Made by a program: the position numbers and the translations under genes
In this document: positions 55,699-64,000 of the stretch, one piece after another
Layout: each line of letters opens with the position of its first letter
Position numbering within the stretch: the stretch's first letter is position 1
Notes under the pieces: model-generated
Databases searched by the model: none
What the model saw: the letters and a program-made list of their open reading frames with translations, nothing else
What the model was told of the DNA's origin: nothing
DNA from: an uncultured Pedobacter sp.
GTDB taxonomy: Bacteria; Bacteroidota; Bacteroidia; Sphingobacteriales; Sphingobacteriaceae
Direction: 5' to 3'
NCBI RefSeq assembly: GCF_913776295.1
Contig: NZ_CAJYOJ010000060.1
Coordinates: forward strand, 124,001-188,000
Length of the DNA stretch: 64,000 bases

Positions 55699-56217
55699 AA
55701 GTTTGAGGCCCGGGTAAAAGACTGCATAATGGTAAGATGCCGTTGGTAATCTTCATTTGGAGCGCAAGGCTTGTGCTGAGCCGGAAGTCTCCTCCCGTCT
55801 TTTGCTTTTACGCTTCGCTGCTTCGTACCTCGGTGCTGCAGGGTAACGCTTCAGCCCCCGCCTGCAACGGGCAGGAGGGCTAGGTGGCTTTGGCAGCATA
55901 TCATATTAAAGGTTGCAAGGTGCATAAACCCTTGTTCCTAAACCTGACAGAAGCGGCAGCCTCCGATTTAAGCAATGGTTTATAGTGTTGCCAAGATTTT
56001 CTATCGGAGCTATAGCGAATGGCGGGACTGCATACCGCCAAGAACTACCGTTCGATCATTTTCTACATCAATCATTTATTATGGTCGTTGAAATGCAACC
56101 ACTGGGATATGCTCGGTAAAAACCATAAAAAATTAATGATGCAACCTTAATTAGATCCTGATCGTCTTTGCTATAATGATTAATTAACTATACTTACAGC
56201 CTCAAACCAATCTAAAC
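55699..56217. other. 519 bp non-coding region containing a dispersed repeat
   Basis: No gene is seen. Positions about 55725-56050 hold repeat-like text, including cctgcaacgggcaggaggg and ccttgttcctaaacctgaca, the latter sharing a core with the 180 bp tandem repeat ahead of mutS. The rest to 56217 is unremarkable. Confidence 0.55.
55915..56030. repeat. Dispersed mosaic repeat related to the mutS tandem repeat
   Basis: ttcctaaacctgacagaagcggca at 55935 recalls tgcctaaacctggtaggagcgg at 42492. A second part (tctatcggagctatagcg) follows, then a small gcgggactgcataccgcc hairpin. Confidence 0.5.
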
Positions 56218-56871
56218 ATGAAAAAATCTTTTTACTTCCTAACTTTCTCCCTTTGCATCCTTGCCAGTTCCTGTACCATGATGATAAAAGGCATAGCCAA
56301 ACTTGTGGTTAAAAATTACAACGATTATACCAGTACGCATATCTCTGACCTGCAAATTGCAGATCCGAAAGGAAAACTGCACACTTTTAGCGATTTGTAC
56401 CCTGAAAAAACAGTTTATCTATATGTTTGGAAAGATAAAAAACTGTCCGCCGAACAAGAAAAATCGTACCTGTTGTTGAAGAAGCGTTTTGCCAAATATC
56501 CCGATGTGGTTTTTGCTAAACTTAATATCGGTTCAGACAGCACATCCACTGCGAACAGGCTGGTTAATAATGCTTCATCAGCTGAATTCAGAAACATTGC
56601 GAAAATCAGCGATCCGGCACCATTCATTATCGGGAAAGACGGCGCAATCTTATCTTACAAAGGTCCAAAGCCTGAAGATAGAATTATAGTCGACTATGTA
56701 ATTTACCAGGCGATGAATGGAGAAGATGGAACTAAATCTGCCAAAAGGTTCATTAGGGGAGTAAATGGGAATAGCCGTTTTAAATCAGACAAACTGGTTG
56801 AATGGTATACCAAACACTTTGGAGAAGCGCCACCTGAAATCCTTTCCTTATCTTTATCAACTACGAACTAA
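56218..56871 (+). CDS. Lipoprotein with thioredoxin-like fold lacking CxxC
   Basis: A 217-residue protein with lipobox ASSCTMM. After a helix (IKGIAKLVVKNYNDYT) the region about 45-160 follows the beta-alpha-beta pattern of a thioredoxin fold (TVYLYVWKDKKLS, then DVVFAKLNIGSD, then DPAPFIIGKDGAILSYKG, with the cis-Pro-like DPAPF). The position of the CxxC is occupied by KDKKL, so it is not a redox enzyme. It may bind a partner or ligand. Confidence 0.7.
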   Translation: MKKSFYFLTFSLCILASSCTMMIKGIAKLVVKNYNDYTSTHISDLQIADPKGKLHTFSDLYPEKTVYLYVWKDKKLSAEQEKSYLLLKKRFAKYPDVVFAKLNIGSDSTSTANRLVNNASSAEFRNIAKISDPAPFIIGKDGAILSYKGPKPEDRIIVDYVIYQAMNGEDGTKSAKRFIRGVNGNSRFKSDKLVEWYTKHFGEAPPEILSLSLSTTN

Positions 56872-56890
56872 TTTTGAATACATTCACAGC

Positions 56891-57253
56891 TTGAAGAAAA
56901 TATTTAGAAGGATTTCAGGCAAAAAATTCGACGAAAGATTTCCGGAAAACGCTCACGGAGATTTTTATGTACAGAATCAGGTATGCATCGCCTGCGGTGC
57001 GCCGGAAGCAGAAGCGCCAGACCTGATTGACCATTCTAAAATTGAATATGGCCATTGCTATTTTAAAAAGCAACCAAAAACTCCTGATGAACTTAGCAGG
57101 GCCATTAGCGCTATGCAGGTTTCATGTATTTCGGGTCTCAGGTACGGAGGTAAAGATGAGGAAATATTAAAACACCTTTATGAATCAGGACTCGCGGATG
57201 AATGTGCCCACCAACCAGCGGTAAAAATTAAATTGAACAGACAGAAAGCCTAG
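56891..57253 (+). CDS. Degenerate ferredoxin-like protein
   Basis: About 120 residues from the TTG at 56891, chosen because the frame upstream belongs to the previous gene. C32-I-A-C35-G-A-P-E-A-E-A-P matches the ferredoxin 'CxxCGxCxxxxP' motif, but the third Cys is replaced by Pro38. Later C56 and C79 (QVSCISGLRYGG) could complete a cluster, as in some atypical ferredoxins. Function is unknown; electron transfer is plausible. Confidence 0.62.
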   Translation: MKKIFRRISGKKFDERFPENAHGDFYVQNQVCIACGAPEAEAPDLIDHSKIEYGHCYFKKQPKTPDELSRAISAMQVSCISGLRYGGKDEEILKHLYESGLADECAHQPAVKIKLNRQKA

Positions 57254-57452
57254 CTTAATTCGTCATCAAAACATAATTACCGGTTTGCTCCGAAATTATA
57301 CCGATACAGGTTGAATAAAATCTGCAAATTTTGTATAGGCGATTAAAATTATCGGAGCAACAAGACAGTTTAAGCCGCTTCTGTAGCTAATCCGTTACAA
57401 TCGGAACTGGCTTCGTTATCCCACATTTTATATTTTTGCATGGATTGTAAAG

Positions 57453-57842
57453 ATGCTTACACTATACAAAACCACATATCGTCGTCTCGAATTTCTATGG
57501 GGAAGCTTTTTCTGCCTCTCTTTCCTGATGGCCATGTTTTTGGTTTCCACTCCGCAGGTAACAGATACGCTGGATGATCATCTCGAAACAGTAGCGGAAA
57601 AAGTTTCGGATATTTTCGATATCGGTAATGATCATCATGCTTTTCAGCATTTTATAGTTAAATCACCTTTAAGTAAGTACAGAAAAAGATATAAACACAT
57701 TTCAGACTCTGGCATTCGTTTAGAATGCTTCAGGAAAGAACGTGTTGAAGATTATATCATCCCGCTTTCGGTCGCTATTTATCAGACACCTTTTTTCTCT
57801 TCTGTACTCCACACCTTTCTTTATCGTTTGGCTTGTTTCTAA
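57453..57842 (+). CDS. Small membrane-associated protein of unknown function
   Basis: A 129-residue protein with one probable helix (LEFLWGSFFCLSFLMAMFLVS) and a central acidic stretch (DTLDDHLETVAEKVSDIFDIGNDHH). No known domain. It lies 100 bp before the RND adaptor gene on the same strand, so it might be part of the efflux transcript, but that is a guess. Confidence 0.5.
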   Translation: MLTLYKTTYRRLEFLWGSFFCLSFLMAMFLVSTPQVTDTLDDHLETVAEKVSDIFDIGNDHHAFQHFIVKSPLSKYRKRYKHISDSGIRLECFRKERVEDYIIPLSVAIYQTPFFSSVLHTFLYRLACF

Positions 57843-57942
57843 CACCGGTTAATTGTTTTCAAGCAGCATCAGGCTTAACATTTTAACGGATATAGCCGGG
57901 AATCGCTTTTTCCCCCGGCAAGTTTAAACACAAACACACAAA

Positions 57943-59061
57943 ATGAAATTTAATATAATGGCATGCGTTGCGCTATGCCTGTTGATACAGGCATGTTCGG
58001 GCGGCAGCGCAAAAAACAATACCGCAGACCTTGCAGAAATTCCGGTAATGAGGATCCAGCCACAGGACACTTCAATTGCTACCGATTATGTGGCAGATAT
58101 TCAATCCGTGCAGCATGTGGAATTGCGTTCCAGAATGCATGGATTTATTGACAAAATATTGGTAGATGAAGGTCAGGAGGTCAAAAAAGGTCAATTGCTT
58201 TTTCAATTGAGCGATAAGGAATACAGCATCGCGCTGAACAAAGCAAAAGCAAATCTCGTGAGTGCGATTTCAGCAGCACGTATTGCTGAAGTAGAATTGG
58301 AAAGAATCAGGACTTTGGTTGAAAAAAAAGTGATTTCACCCTCTGAGCTTTCTTTAGGCGAAGCCCGGAAAGCTGAAGCTGAGGCCAGCATCAAAACCGC
58401 ACGTTCTTTAATTGAAGACGCCAACCAGAAACTAACCTACGCCCGGGTGCGGGCACCTTTTACAGGACGTATTGATAGATTGCCCCTTAAACCGGGCAGC
58501 CTGGTAGAAGAAGGATCGCTGTTAACCACGCTATCAGACAGCCGCAGAATGTATGCTTATTTTGATGTATCAGAAAATGAATACCTGCAGTTTGTGCGAA
58601 AAGGTAAGGGCCGTTTTGATGTAGATAAGGAAGTAAGCCTTATTCTTTCGGATGGTAGTCAGTATCCATTGAAAGGTAAGATCCAGACACATGAAAATGC
58701 CTTTGCCGAAAATACCGGATCCATTGCCTTTCGTGCTATATTTGAAAATCCGAACCATATCCTCAAACATGGCGTATCCGGAAAAGTAAGGTTGGTTTCG
58801 GCTTTAAAGGGAAGCTTACTCATCCCTCAACAGTCGGTTTTTGAAATCCAGGATAAAAGTTATGTTTTTGTACTTGGAGGCAACAACAAGGTTAAAATGC
58901 GAAGCTTTGTACCTAAGCTCAGCCTGTCTGGCTTTTACGTCATTGGTTCCGGATTGAAAGCTGGAGAGGTTATCGTGTACCAGGGCGTGCAGGAACTACG
59001 TGATGGTACCGCTATCAAGCCCGTGTACACCTCTTTTAAGAAGCTGTTAGTCAGTAAATAA
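57943..59061 (+). CDS. RND efflux periplasmic adaptor lipoprotein
   Basis: A 372-residue membrane-fusion protein. The lipobox LIQACSGGS anchors it in the inner membrane. Barrel-sandwich (QSVQHVELRSRMHGFIDKIL, VDEGQEVKKGQLLFQLSD), coiled-coil hairpin (about 85-150), second lipoyl half (RVRAPFTGRIDRLPLKPGSLV) and beta-barrel domains are in order. It links the pump to the outer-membrane factor. First of three co-directional genes (61 bp and then 0 bp gaps). Confidence 0.93.
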   Translation: MKFNIMACVALCLLIQACSGGSAKNNTADLAEIPVMRIQPQDTSIATDYVADIQSVQHVELRSRMHGFIDKILVDEGQEVKKGQLLFQLSDKEYSIALNKAKANLVSAISAARIAEVELERIRTLVEKKVISPSELSLGEARKAEAEASIKTARSLIEDANQKLTYARVRAPFTGRIDRLPLKPGSLVEEGSLLTTLSDSRRMYAYFDVSENEYLQFVRKGKGRFDVDKEVSLILSDGSQYPLKGKIQTHENAFAENTGSIAFRAIFENPNHILKHGVSGKVRLVSALKGSLLIPQQSVFEIQDKSYVFVLGGNNKVKMRSFVPKLSLSGFYVIGSGLKAGEVIVYQGVQELRDGTAIKPVYTSFKKLLVSK

Positions 59062-59122
59062 TCAAATTCTTTTTTACAAGCCGTTTCATTGTAGATGAGG
59101 CCGGCTTTGCAATACAATCATA

Positions 59123-62100
59123 ATGGTAGAAACATTTATCAGAAGACCTGTGCTGTCGCTGGTCATTTCTTTGATTTTAATTTTACTGGGTGCCCTTGCC
59201 CTTTTCAAATTACCCATCACCCAATTTCCGGACATTGTACCGCCTTCTGTGGTGGTTACCGCAAATTATAATGGTGCCAATGCAGAGGTTTGTGCTAAAG
59301 CAGTAGCTACGCCGCTTGAAAGGGCTATCAACGGTGTTCCCGGCATGACCTATATGAATTCCGTTAGCAGTAATAATGGCGTTACGCTTGTACAGGTTTT
59401 TTTCAACGTCGGAACCGATCCGGACCAGGCCGCCGTGAATGTACAAAACAGGGTTACCACTGTTCTTGACGAACTTCCGGAAGAAGTAATTAAGGCGGGC
59501 GTTACCACCGAAAAAGAGGTTAACAGTATGTTACTTTACCTCAACCTAACCAGTTCAGATCGGGAAATGAACGAAGAGTTCATTTATAATTTTGCCGATA
59601 TCAATGTTCTTCAGGAACTGAAGCGGATTGACGGGGTGGGTTTCGTAGAAATTATGGGTGCCCGGGATTATGCCATGCGGGTATGGCTCAAACCAGACCG
59701 CATGAAGTCTTATCACCTCTCTGTGGATGATGTGGTGGGCATGATGCGTAAACAGAATATTGAAGCTGCACCGGGAGTGGCCGGAGAAAACTCAGGCAAG
59801 GGTAGAGAGGTACGTCAGTACGTGTTAAAGTACGGGGGAAAGTTTAATAATAAGCAACAGTATGAAAACATGGTCATCAAAGCCGAGCGCAATGGTGCGT
59901 TGATCCGGCTCAAAGATGTAGCCGACCTGGAATTTGGCACGGTAAGTTATGATATGGTGTCCAAAACAGACGGAAAGCCCTCGGCATCCATCATGATTAA
60001 ACAACGTCCCGGATCGAATGCAAGCGAAGTCATCAAAAAGATCAAGGAGAAAATGGCCGAACTTAAAGCCAGCAGCTTCCCGCCTGGTATGGAATATAAT
60101 TACGCTTACGACGTTTCCCGCTTTCTTGATGCCAGTATTCATGAAGTGTTAAGAACCCTCATAGAGGCTTTCATCCTGGTGTTCATCGTGGTATTTATTT
60201 TTCTTCAGGATTTCAGGAGTACATTGATCCCGGCATTGGCCGTACCCGTAGCACTCATCAGCACCCTGGCCTTTTTACTGGCAATGGATTTCTCCATAAA
60301 CATGCTCACCCTGTTTGCATTGGTACTGGCCATCGGAATTGTTGTCGACAATGCTATCGTGGTGGTGGAAGCGGTACACGTAAAGATGTCAGAAGAACAT
60401 TTGCCACCTATGGAAGCCACTATTGCCGCGATGAAAGAAATCAGCGGAGCTATTGTCGCCATCACCCTGGTCATGTCGGCTGTTTTCGTGCCGGTGGCCT
60501 TTCTTTCAGGTCCGGTGGGCGTTTTCTACAGGCAGTTCTCCCTCACACTGGCTATTTCCATTGTCATTTCAGGTGTGAATGCACTTACGCTAACACCTGC
60601 TTTGTGTGCACTCATGCTCAAGCACGAACCAGATAAAAAAGGCAAGAAAAACTGGCTACAAAAAGGTTTCAGCTTATTCAACAAGGGTTATAATAAAACC
60701 GAACGTAAATTTAGCGCTCTTGTTGGCTGGATTACGGTAAAGAAACCGGTAACCCTGGGCTTATTGCTATTTTCTGTAATCGCTACCTACCTCGGCAGCA
60801 GTGTTTTACCGTCTGGTTTTATCCCAACAGAAGACCAGGGCATGATTTACATCAATGTGACCACACCTCCGGGTTCTACCGTTGAACGTACCGAAAAAGT
60901 GCTGGACGAGATCCAGCAAGTAACCAAGGGTTTTAAAGCAATAGAAAATGTGAGTACACTCGCAGGATATAGCCTGATGAGTGAAATTACGGGCGCATCT
61001 TATGGCATGGGCATGATTAATTTAAGCCCCTGGGACACCAGGAAAGAAAGCGTGGATGAACTAATCAGGGAACTCAAAACCAAAACCCGCCACATTGCCG
61101 ATGCCAGCATCGAATTTTTTTCGCCGCCAACTGTACCGGGCTTCGGAAACGCCAGTGGTTTTGAGTTGCGGCTTCTGGATAAGAACAAAGGAGAAGACCT
61201 TTCCCGTACCGCTTCGGTAACCCAAAACTTTCTGAAAGAACTGAATAGCAGTAAAAGCATTTCAGGCGCCTTTACCAGTTTCGACCCCAGCTTTCCACAA
61301 TATATGATCCATATTGATCAGGACATGGCCGCACAAAAAGGGGTCTCGATTGATAATGCCATGTCTACGTTGCAAACGCTAGTAGGCAGTTACTATGCCA
61401 CCAACTTTATCCGTTTCGGACAGATGTATAAAGTAATGGTGCAGGCTTATCCGCAGTATCGTGGCAAGCCCGAAGATCTTCTGCAACTCTATGTAAAAAA
61501 CGATAGGGGAGAAATGATCCCTTACTCGACCTTTATTTCCCTGGAAAGGGTTTACGGGCCGGAGCAGATCAACCGATATAACATGTATCCCTCGGCCATG
61601 ATCACCGGTGAAACTGCAACGGGTTTTAGTAGCAGCGATGCCATTAAAAAGGTAGAAGAAACAGCCAGGCATAAATTACCAAGAGGTTATACTATAGAAT
61701 GGTCGGGGATGACGCGTGAGGAAATCTTATCCGGAAACCAGGCCATATACATTTTTATCGTTTGCCTCTTGTTCGTGTATCTGCTGCTGGCGGCACAGTA
61801 CGAAAGCTTTCTGTTGCCCTTGCCCGTGCTATTGTCGCTTCCTGCAGGTATTGCCGGCGCCTTTTTTACACTTAAGCTGGCCGGATTAGAGAACAATATC
61901 TATGCGCAGGTGGCCCTGGTGATGCTTATCGGTTTGCTCGGTAAAAATGCAATTCTGATCATCGAATTTGCGGAGCAAAAAAGAAAAAGCGGTTTATCTG
62001 TATGGGAATCGGCTAAACTTGGTGCCGTATCACGTCTGCGTCCCATCCTGATGACATCATTCGCCTTTATTGCCGGGTTGATTCCGCTCTGTATGGCTTC

Positions 62101-62257
62101 GGGAGCAGGAGCGATAGGAAACCGCTCTATCGGAATGACAGCGGTTGGCGGAATGCTGATCGGAACCTTAATCGGTCTGATCCTTATTCCCGGATTATAT
62201 GTCTTACTGGCGCCTAAAAAACAACATCAAAATCTACAGTTATCTAAATCTGAATAA
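59123..62257 (+). CDS. RND efflux pump, HAE1 family permease
   Basis: A 1044-residue resistance-nodulation-division transporter with twelve membrane helices and two large periplasmic loops, matching AcrB in layout. The helix 4 proton-relay motif reads GIVVDNAIVVVEAV, where AcrB has D407-D408, so the second Asp is Asn here, while the helix 10 Lys is present (GLLGKNAILIIEFAEQ). The substrate may be drugs, dyes or detergents. It acts with the lipoprotein adaptor upstream and the outer-membrane factor directly downstream. Confidence 0.94.
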   Translation: MVETFIRRPVLSLVISLILILLGALALFKLPITQFPDIVPPSVVVTANYNGANAEVCAKAVATPLERAINGVPGMTYMNSVSSNNGVTLVQVFFNVGTDPDQAAVNVQNRVTTVLDELPEEVIKAGVTTEKEVNSMLLYLNLTSSDREMNEEFIYNFADINVLQELKRIDGVGFVEIMGARDYAMRVWLKPDRMKSYHLSVDDVVGMMRKQNIEAAPGVAGENSGKGREVRQYVLKYGGKFNNKQQYENMVIKAERNGALIRLKDVADLEFGTVSYDMVSKTDGKPSASIMIKQRPGSNASEVIKKIKEKMAELKASSFPPGMEYNYAYDVSRFLDASIHEVLRTLIEAFILVFIVVFIFLQDFRSTLIPALAVPVALISTLAFLLAMDFSINMLTLFALVLAIGIVVDNAIVVVEAVHVKMSEEHLPPMEATIAAMKEISGAIVAITLVMSAVFVPVAFLSGPVGVFYRQFSLTLAISIVISGVNALTLTPALCALMLKHEPDKKGKKNWLQKGFSLFNKGYNKTERKFSALVGWITVKKPVTLGLLLFSVIATYLGSSVLPSGFIPTEDQGMIYINVTTPPGSTVERTEKVLDEIQQVTKGFKAIENVSTLAGYSLMSEITGASYGMGMINLSPWDTRKESVDELIRELKTKTRHIADASIEFFSPPTVPGFGNASGFELRLLDKNKGEDLSRTASVTQNFLKELNSSKSISGAFTSFDPSFPQYMIHIDQDMAAQKGVSIDNAMSTLQTLVGSYYATNFIRFGQMYKVMVQAYPQYRGKPEDLLQLYVKNDRGEMIPYSTFISLERVYGPEQINRYNMYPSAMITGETATGFSSSDAIKKVEETARHKLPRGYTIEWSGMTREEILSGNQAIYIFIVCLLFVYLLLAAQYESFLLPLPVLLSLPAGIAGAFFTLKLAGLENNIYAQVALVMLIGLLGKNAILIIEFAEQKRKSGLSVWESAKLGAVSRLRPILMTSFAFIAGLIPLCMASGAGAIGNRSIGMTAVGGMLIGTLIGLILIPGLYVLLAPKKQHQNLQLSKSE

Positions 62258-63694
62258 ATGAAATTGAAGAAATTCATTCCATCTGCCATCGCCAACATGT
62301 TCGCTCTTTCTTTACTATTGAGTTCATGTGCTTCGATTAAGGAAACACCGGTTCCATCCATAAAACCATTTCCAGGTGGTTTCGATACTTTATCTCACAG
62401 TTCTGAAAAGGATTTGAGCTGGAATACTTTTTTTAAATCGAAAGAACTGGATACCCTGATCCACCTGGCCCTGGCAGAAAACCTAGATTTAAAATCAGGA
62501 ATGCAAAGGGTGCTCATTGCAGGTGCAAACCTCAAACTCAGTAAAGCAGCACTATTACCTGGCTTACAGGCAAACATCAGCGGCGGGCTTGACCGTTATG
62601 GAAAATATACCATGGATGGGGTAGGTAACTATGATACCAATTTTTCGGGCAACATTAGCCGCGATCAGCGTATCCCCAGTCCGGTACCAGATTATTTTGC
62701 CGGTTTCAGGAGCAGCTGGGAAATTGATGTCTGGGGTAAATTATCAAAAAGAAAAGAAGCAGCCTATCACCGGTATCTAGCCAGTGCAAGTGGATTAAAG
62801 TGGTACCGTACCCAGGTAACCTGTCAGGTTGCAGCGCTCTATTACGAGCTGATCGCGCTGGATAAACGTTTGCAGATTCTGAAAAGTAATATTCTGCTTC
62901 AGGATAAGGGACTGGAAACCGTAGAGGCGCAAATGGCCGGCGGGAGGGCAACTGCGCTGGCCGTGAGTCAGTTTAAAGCACAACGAACAGCAACCCTAGG
63001 GAAGCAGTTTGAGATCAGACAGCAAATCAGAGGTGTAGAGAATGATTTGAACAACCTGTTGGGGCAATTTGCCAACAGAATTCCCCGGGATACGGCACTG
63101 ATAAGCCTGCCCCTCCCCAAAGAAGTATACGTAGGACTTCCTGCCGACGTCATTTTAAACCGTCCGGACGTAAAAGAGGCCGAAGAACAGCTTAAAGCAG
63201 CAAAGGCCGATGTTTCGGCGGCCAGAAAGGCTTTTCTGCCGAGCCTGACACTTGATGCTTATGCTGGCTATAATGCCTTCCGCTTACCCCTGCTTTTTTC
63301 TCCGGGATCTTTAGCAGCCGGGTTGGTCGGCGGCCTTACTGCACCGGTACTGAACAGGGCTACCTTAAAAAATGCACACGTGGTAGCCAGTGCCAGCCAG
63401 CTGGATGCCTATTACCAGTATCAAAAAAGCCTGATCAATGGTTATCAGGAAATTACGAAACAGCTTGCAGCCCTTAACAATTACAAGGAAGCCTATCGTT
63501 TTAAAACCATTGAAGTTGAAGAATTAAAGAGAGCAGTATCTACTGCAAATGATCTTTACCTGGCAGGCTACGCCAGTTATCTGGAAGTAATCGTGGCCCA
63601 AAGCAGTGTACTGAACGCAGAAATGGAACAGGTTGACCTCAAGCAGGCATCATATTCTGCTTTAATTGGTTTGTACCGGGCAATAGGTGGATAG
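62258..63694 (+). CDS. RND efflux outer-membrane factor (NodT/TolC-like lipoprotein)
   Basis: A 478-residue protein with lipobox LLLSSCASI and two OEP repeats, each with long alpha-barrel helices (WEIDVWGKLSKRKEAAYHRY; AEEQLKAAKADVSAARKAFLPSLTL). The start codon is directly adjacent to the stop of the pump gene, so translation is coupled. It forms the outer-membrane channel of the RND complex. The window does not show further genes of the operon. Confidence 0.93.
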   Translation: MKLKKFIPSAIANMFALSLLLSSCASIKETPVPSIKPFPGGFDTLSHSSEKDLSWNTFFKSKELDTLIHLALAENLDLKSGMQRVLIAGANLKLSKAALLPGLQANISGGLDRYGKYTMDGVGNYDTNFSGNISRDQRIPSPVPDYFAGFRSSWEIDVWGKLSKRKEAAYHRYLASASGLKWYRTQVTCQVAALYYELIALDKRLQILKSNILLQDKGLETVEAQMAGGRATALAVSQFKAQRTATLGKQFEIRQQIRGVENDLNNLLGQFANRIPRDTALISLPLPKEVYVGLPADVILNRPDVKEAEEQLKAAKADVSAARKAFLPSLTLDAYAGYNAFRLPLLFSPGSLAAGLVGGLTAPVLNRATLKNAHVVASASQLDAYYQYQKSLINGYQEITKQLAALNNYKEAYRFKTIEVEELKRAVSTANDLYLAGYASYLEVIVAQSSVLNAEMEQVDLKQASYSALIGLYRAIGG

Positions 63695-63708
63695 CATGCC
63701 GAAAATAA

Positions 63709-63738
63709 AAAAGGAGACGATCAATTTTGATCGTCTCC
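63709..63738 (-). terminator. Intrinsic terminator oriented leftward
   Basis: AGGAGACGATCAA and TTGATCGTCTCCT form a 13 bp stem around 2 nt. The T-run lies on its left side (TTTTTTATTTT on the minus strand), so it ends transcription coming from the right, and may also stop the efflux operon. Confidence 0.75.
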
Positions 63739-64000
63739 TGATGTGATCTCGTTGGGATTTGCACCTGGCGTAAAAATCAGGGTTTGCAATATCTTAGAGT
63801 GGCTTTGAAATTTGGACTCTCCGCTCGCCTAAGTTTTTAGTAAATACTATATTTTTATTGGAAAAAACAGACTCGAAAAACCAAGTTTGACAGCGTGTTA
63901 AGTGGTCTTGGCCATTTAAATCAAACTTACCCATGAGATAATAAATAATTGGTATTATAGACAAATGTCCACCCCAAATCTACCGACGATTAAGCAGTAC
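63739..64000. other. Right-edge non-coding segment, repeat-like
   Basis: No complete gene is seen. The stretch (ctcgttgggatttgcacctg, tcttagagtggctttgaaa, tttggactctccgctcgcc) looks like dispersed intergenic sequence; its 3' end on the minus strand is next to the terminator at 63709. A short minus-strand frame starting near 63933 is likely spurious. Confidence 0.4.

Overview
The window looks like chromosomal DNA from a Bacteroidota member of the family Sphingobacteriaceae, most likely Pedobacter or a close relative. The evidence is an AT-rich genome with TonB-dependent outer-membrane receptors, TAnnTTTG-type -7 promoter boxes, weak Shine-Dalgarno sites, several likely TTG starts, futalosine-pathway menaquinone genes, a GOB-like subclass B3 metallo-beta-lactamase, and many palindromic dispersed repeats between genes. 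The genus is inferred from protein character only. No phage, insertion sequence, CRISPR array or rRNA was seen.

Layout. 1-3.8 kb: a TonB-dependent receptor cut by the left edge, divergent from a histidine kinase/OmpR regulator pair. 3.9-7.1 kb: a TPR histidine kinase with a NarL-type regulator and a small secreted protein. 7.3-11.7 kb: three exported proteins, then a serine beta-lactamase-like hydrolase followed by a B3 metallo-beta-lactamase. 11.8-14.8 kb: an ECF sigma factor, a HEAT-repeat membrane protein (probable anti-sigma) and two exported adhesin-like proteins. 15.0-18.2 kb: tRNA-Ser(UGA) and a ~170 bp direct repeat of its 3' end and downstream terminator, flanking two AT-rich exported-protein genes. 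18.3-22.8 kb: cell-envelope genes (brkB-like, thioesterase, mltG, PASTA protein) with ddl divergent. 22.9-31.1 kb: a Crp/Fnr regulator, DUF983, cutC, glycosylasparaginase, omega-amidase and its partner transaminase, a Bcr/CflA exporter and a queuosine-precursor transporter. 31.3-32.5 kb: a Panacea antitoxin with a RelE-like toxin gene broken by an amber codon. 32.5-38.1 kb: methionine synthesis (hom, metX, metY, and a separate trans-sulfuration enzyme).

Upstream of metY a SAM-I riboswitch is followed immediately by a 42-codon ORF ending in a Met/Cys cluster, then two hairpins. This composite leader is the most interesting regulatory structure in the window. 39.0-42.4 kb: futalosine pathway (mqnE, mqnA) and an HPF-like protein. 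42.4-47.1 kb: a 180 bp tandem repeat, mutS, an NlpC/P60 lipoprotein and a thioredoxin-like protein. 47.5-55.7 kb: GH125, GH95 and GH92 glycosidases around a GAF histidine kinase, which would suit trimming of mannose- and fucose-bearing glycans, with no SusC/SusD pair here. 56.2-63.7 kb: a thioredoxin-fold lipoprotein, a degenerate ferredoxin and an RND efflux operon (adaptor, pump, outer-membrane factor).

Most of the window is ordinary core and envelope biology. The parts that repay a second look are the metY leader, the tRNA-Ser flanked mini-island, the interrupted toxin, the Fnr-like site ahead of DUF983, and the dispersed repeats.
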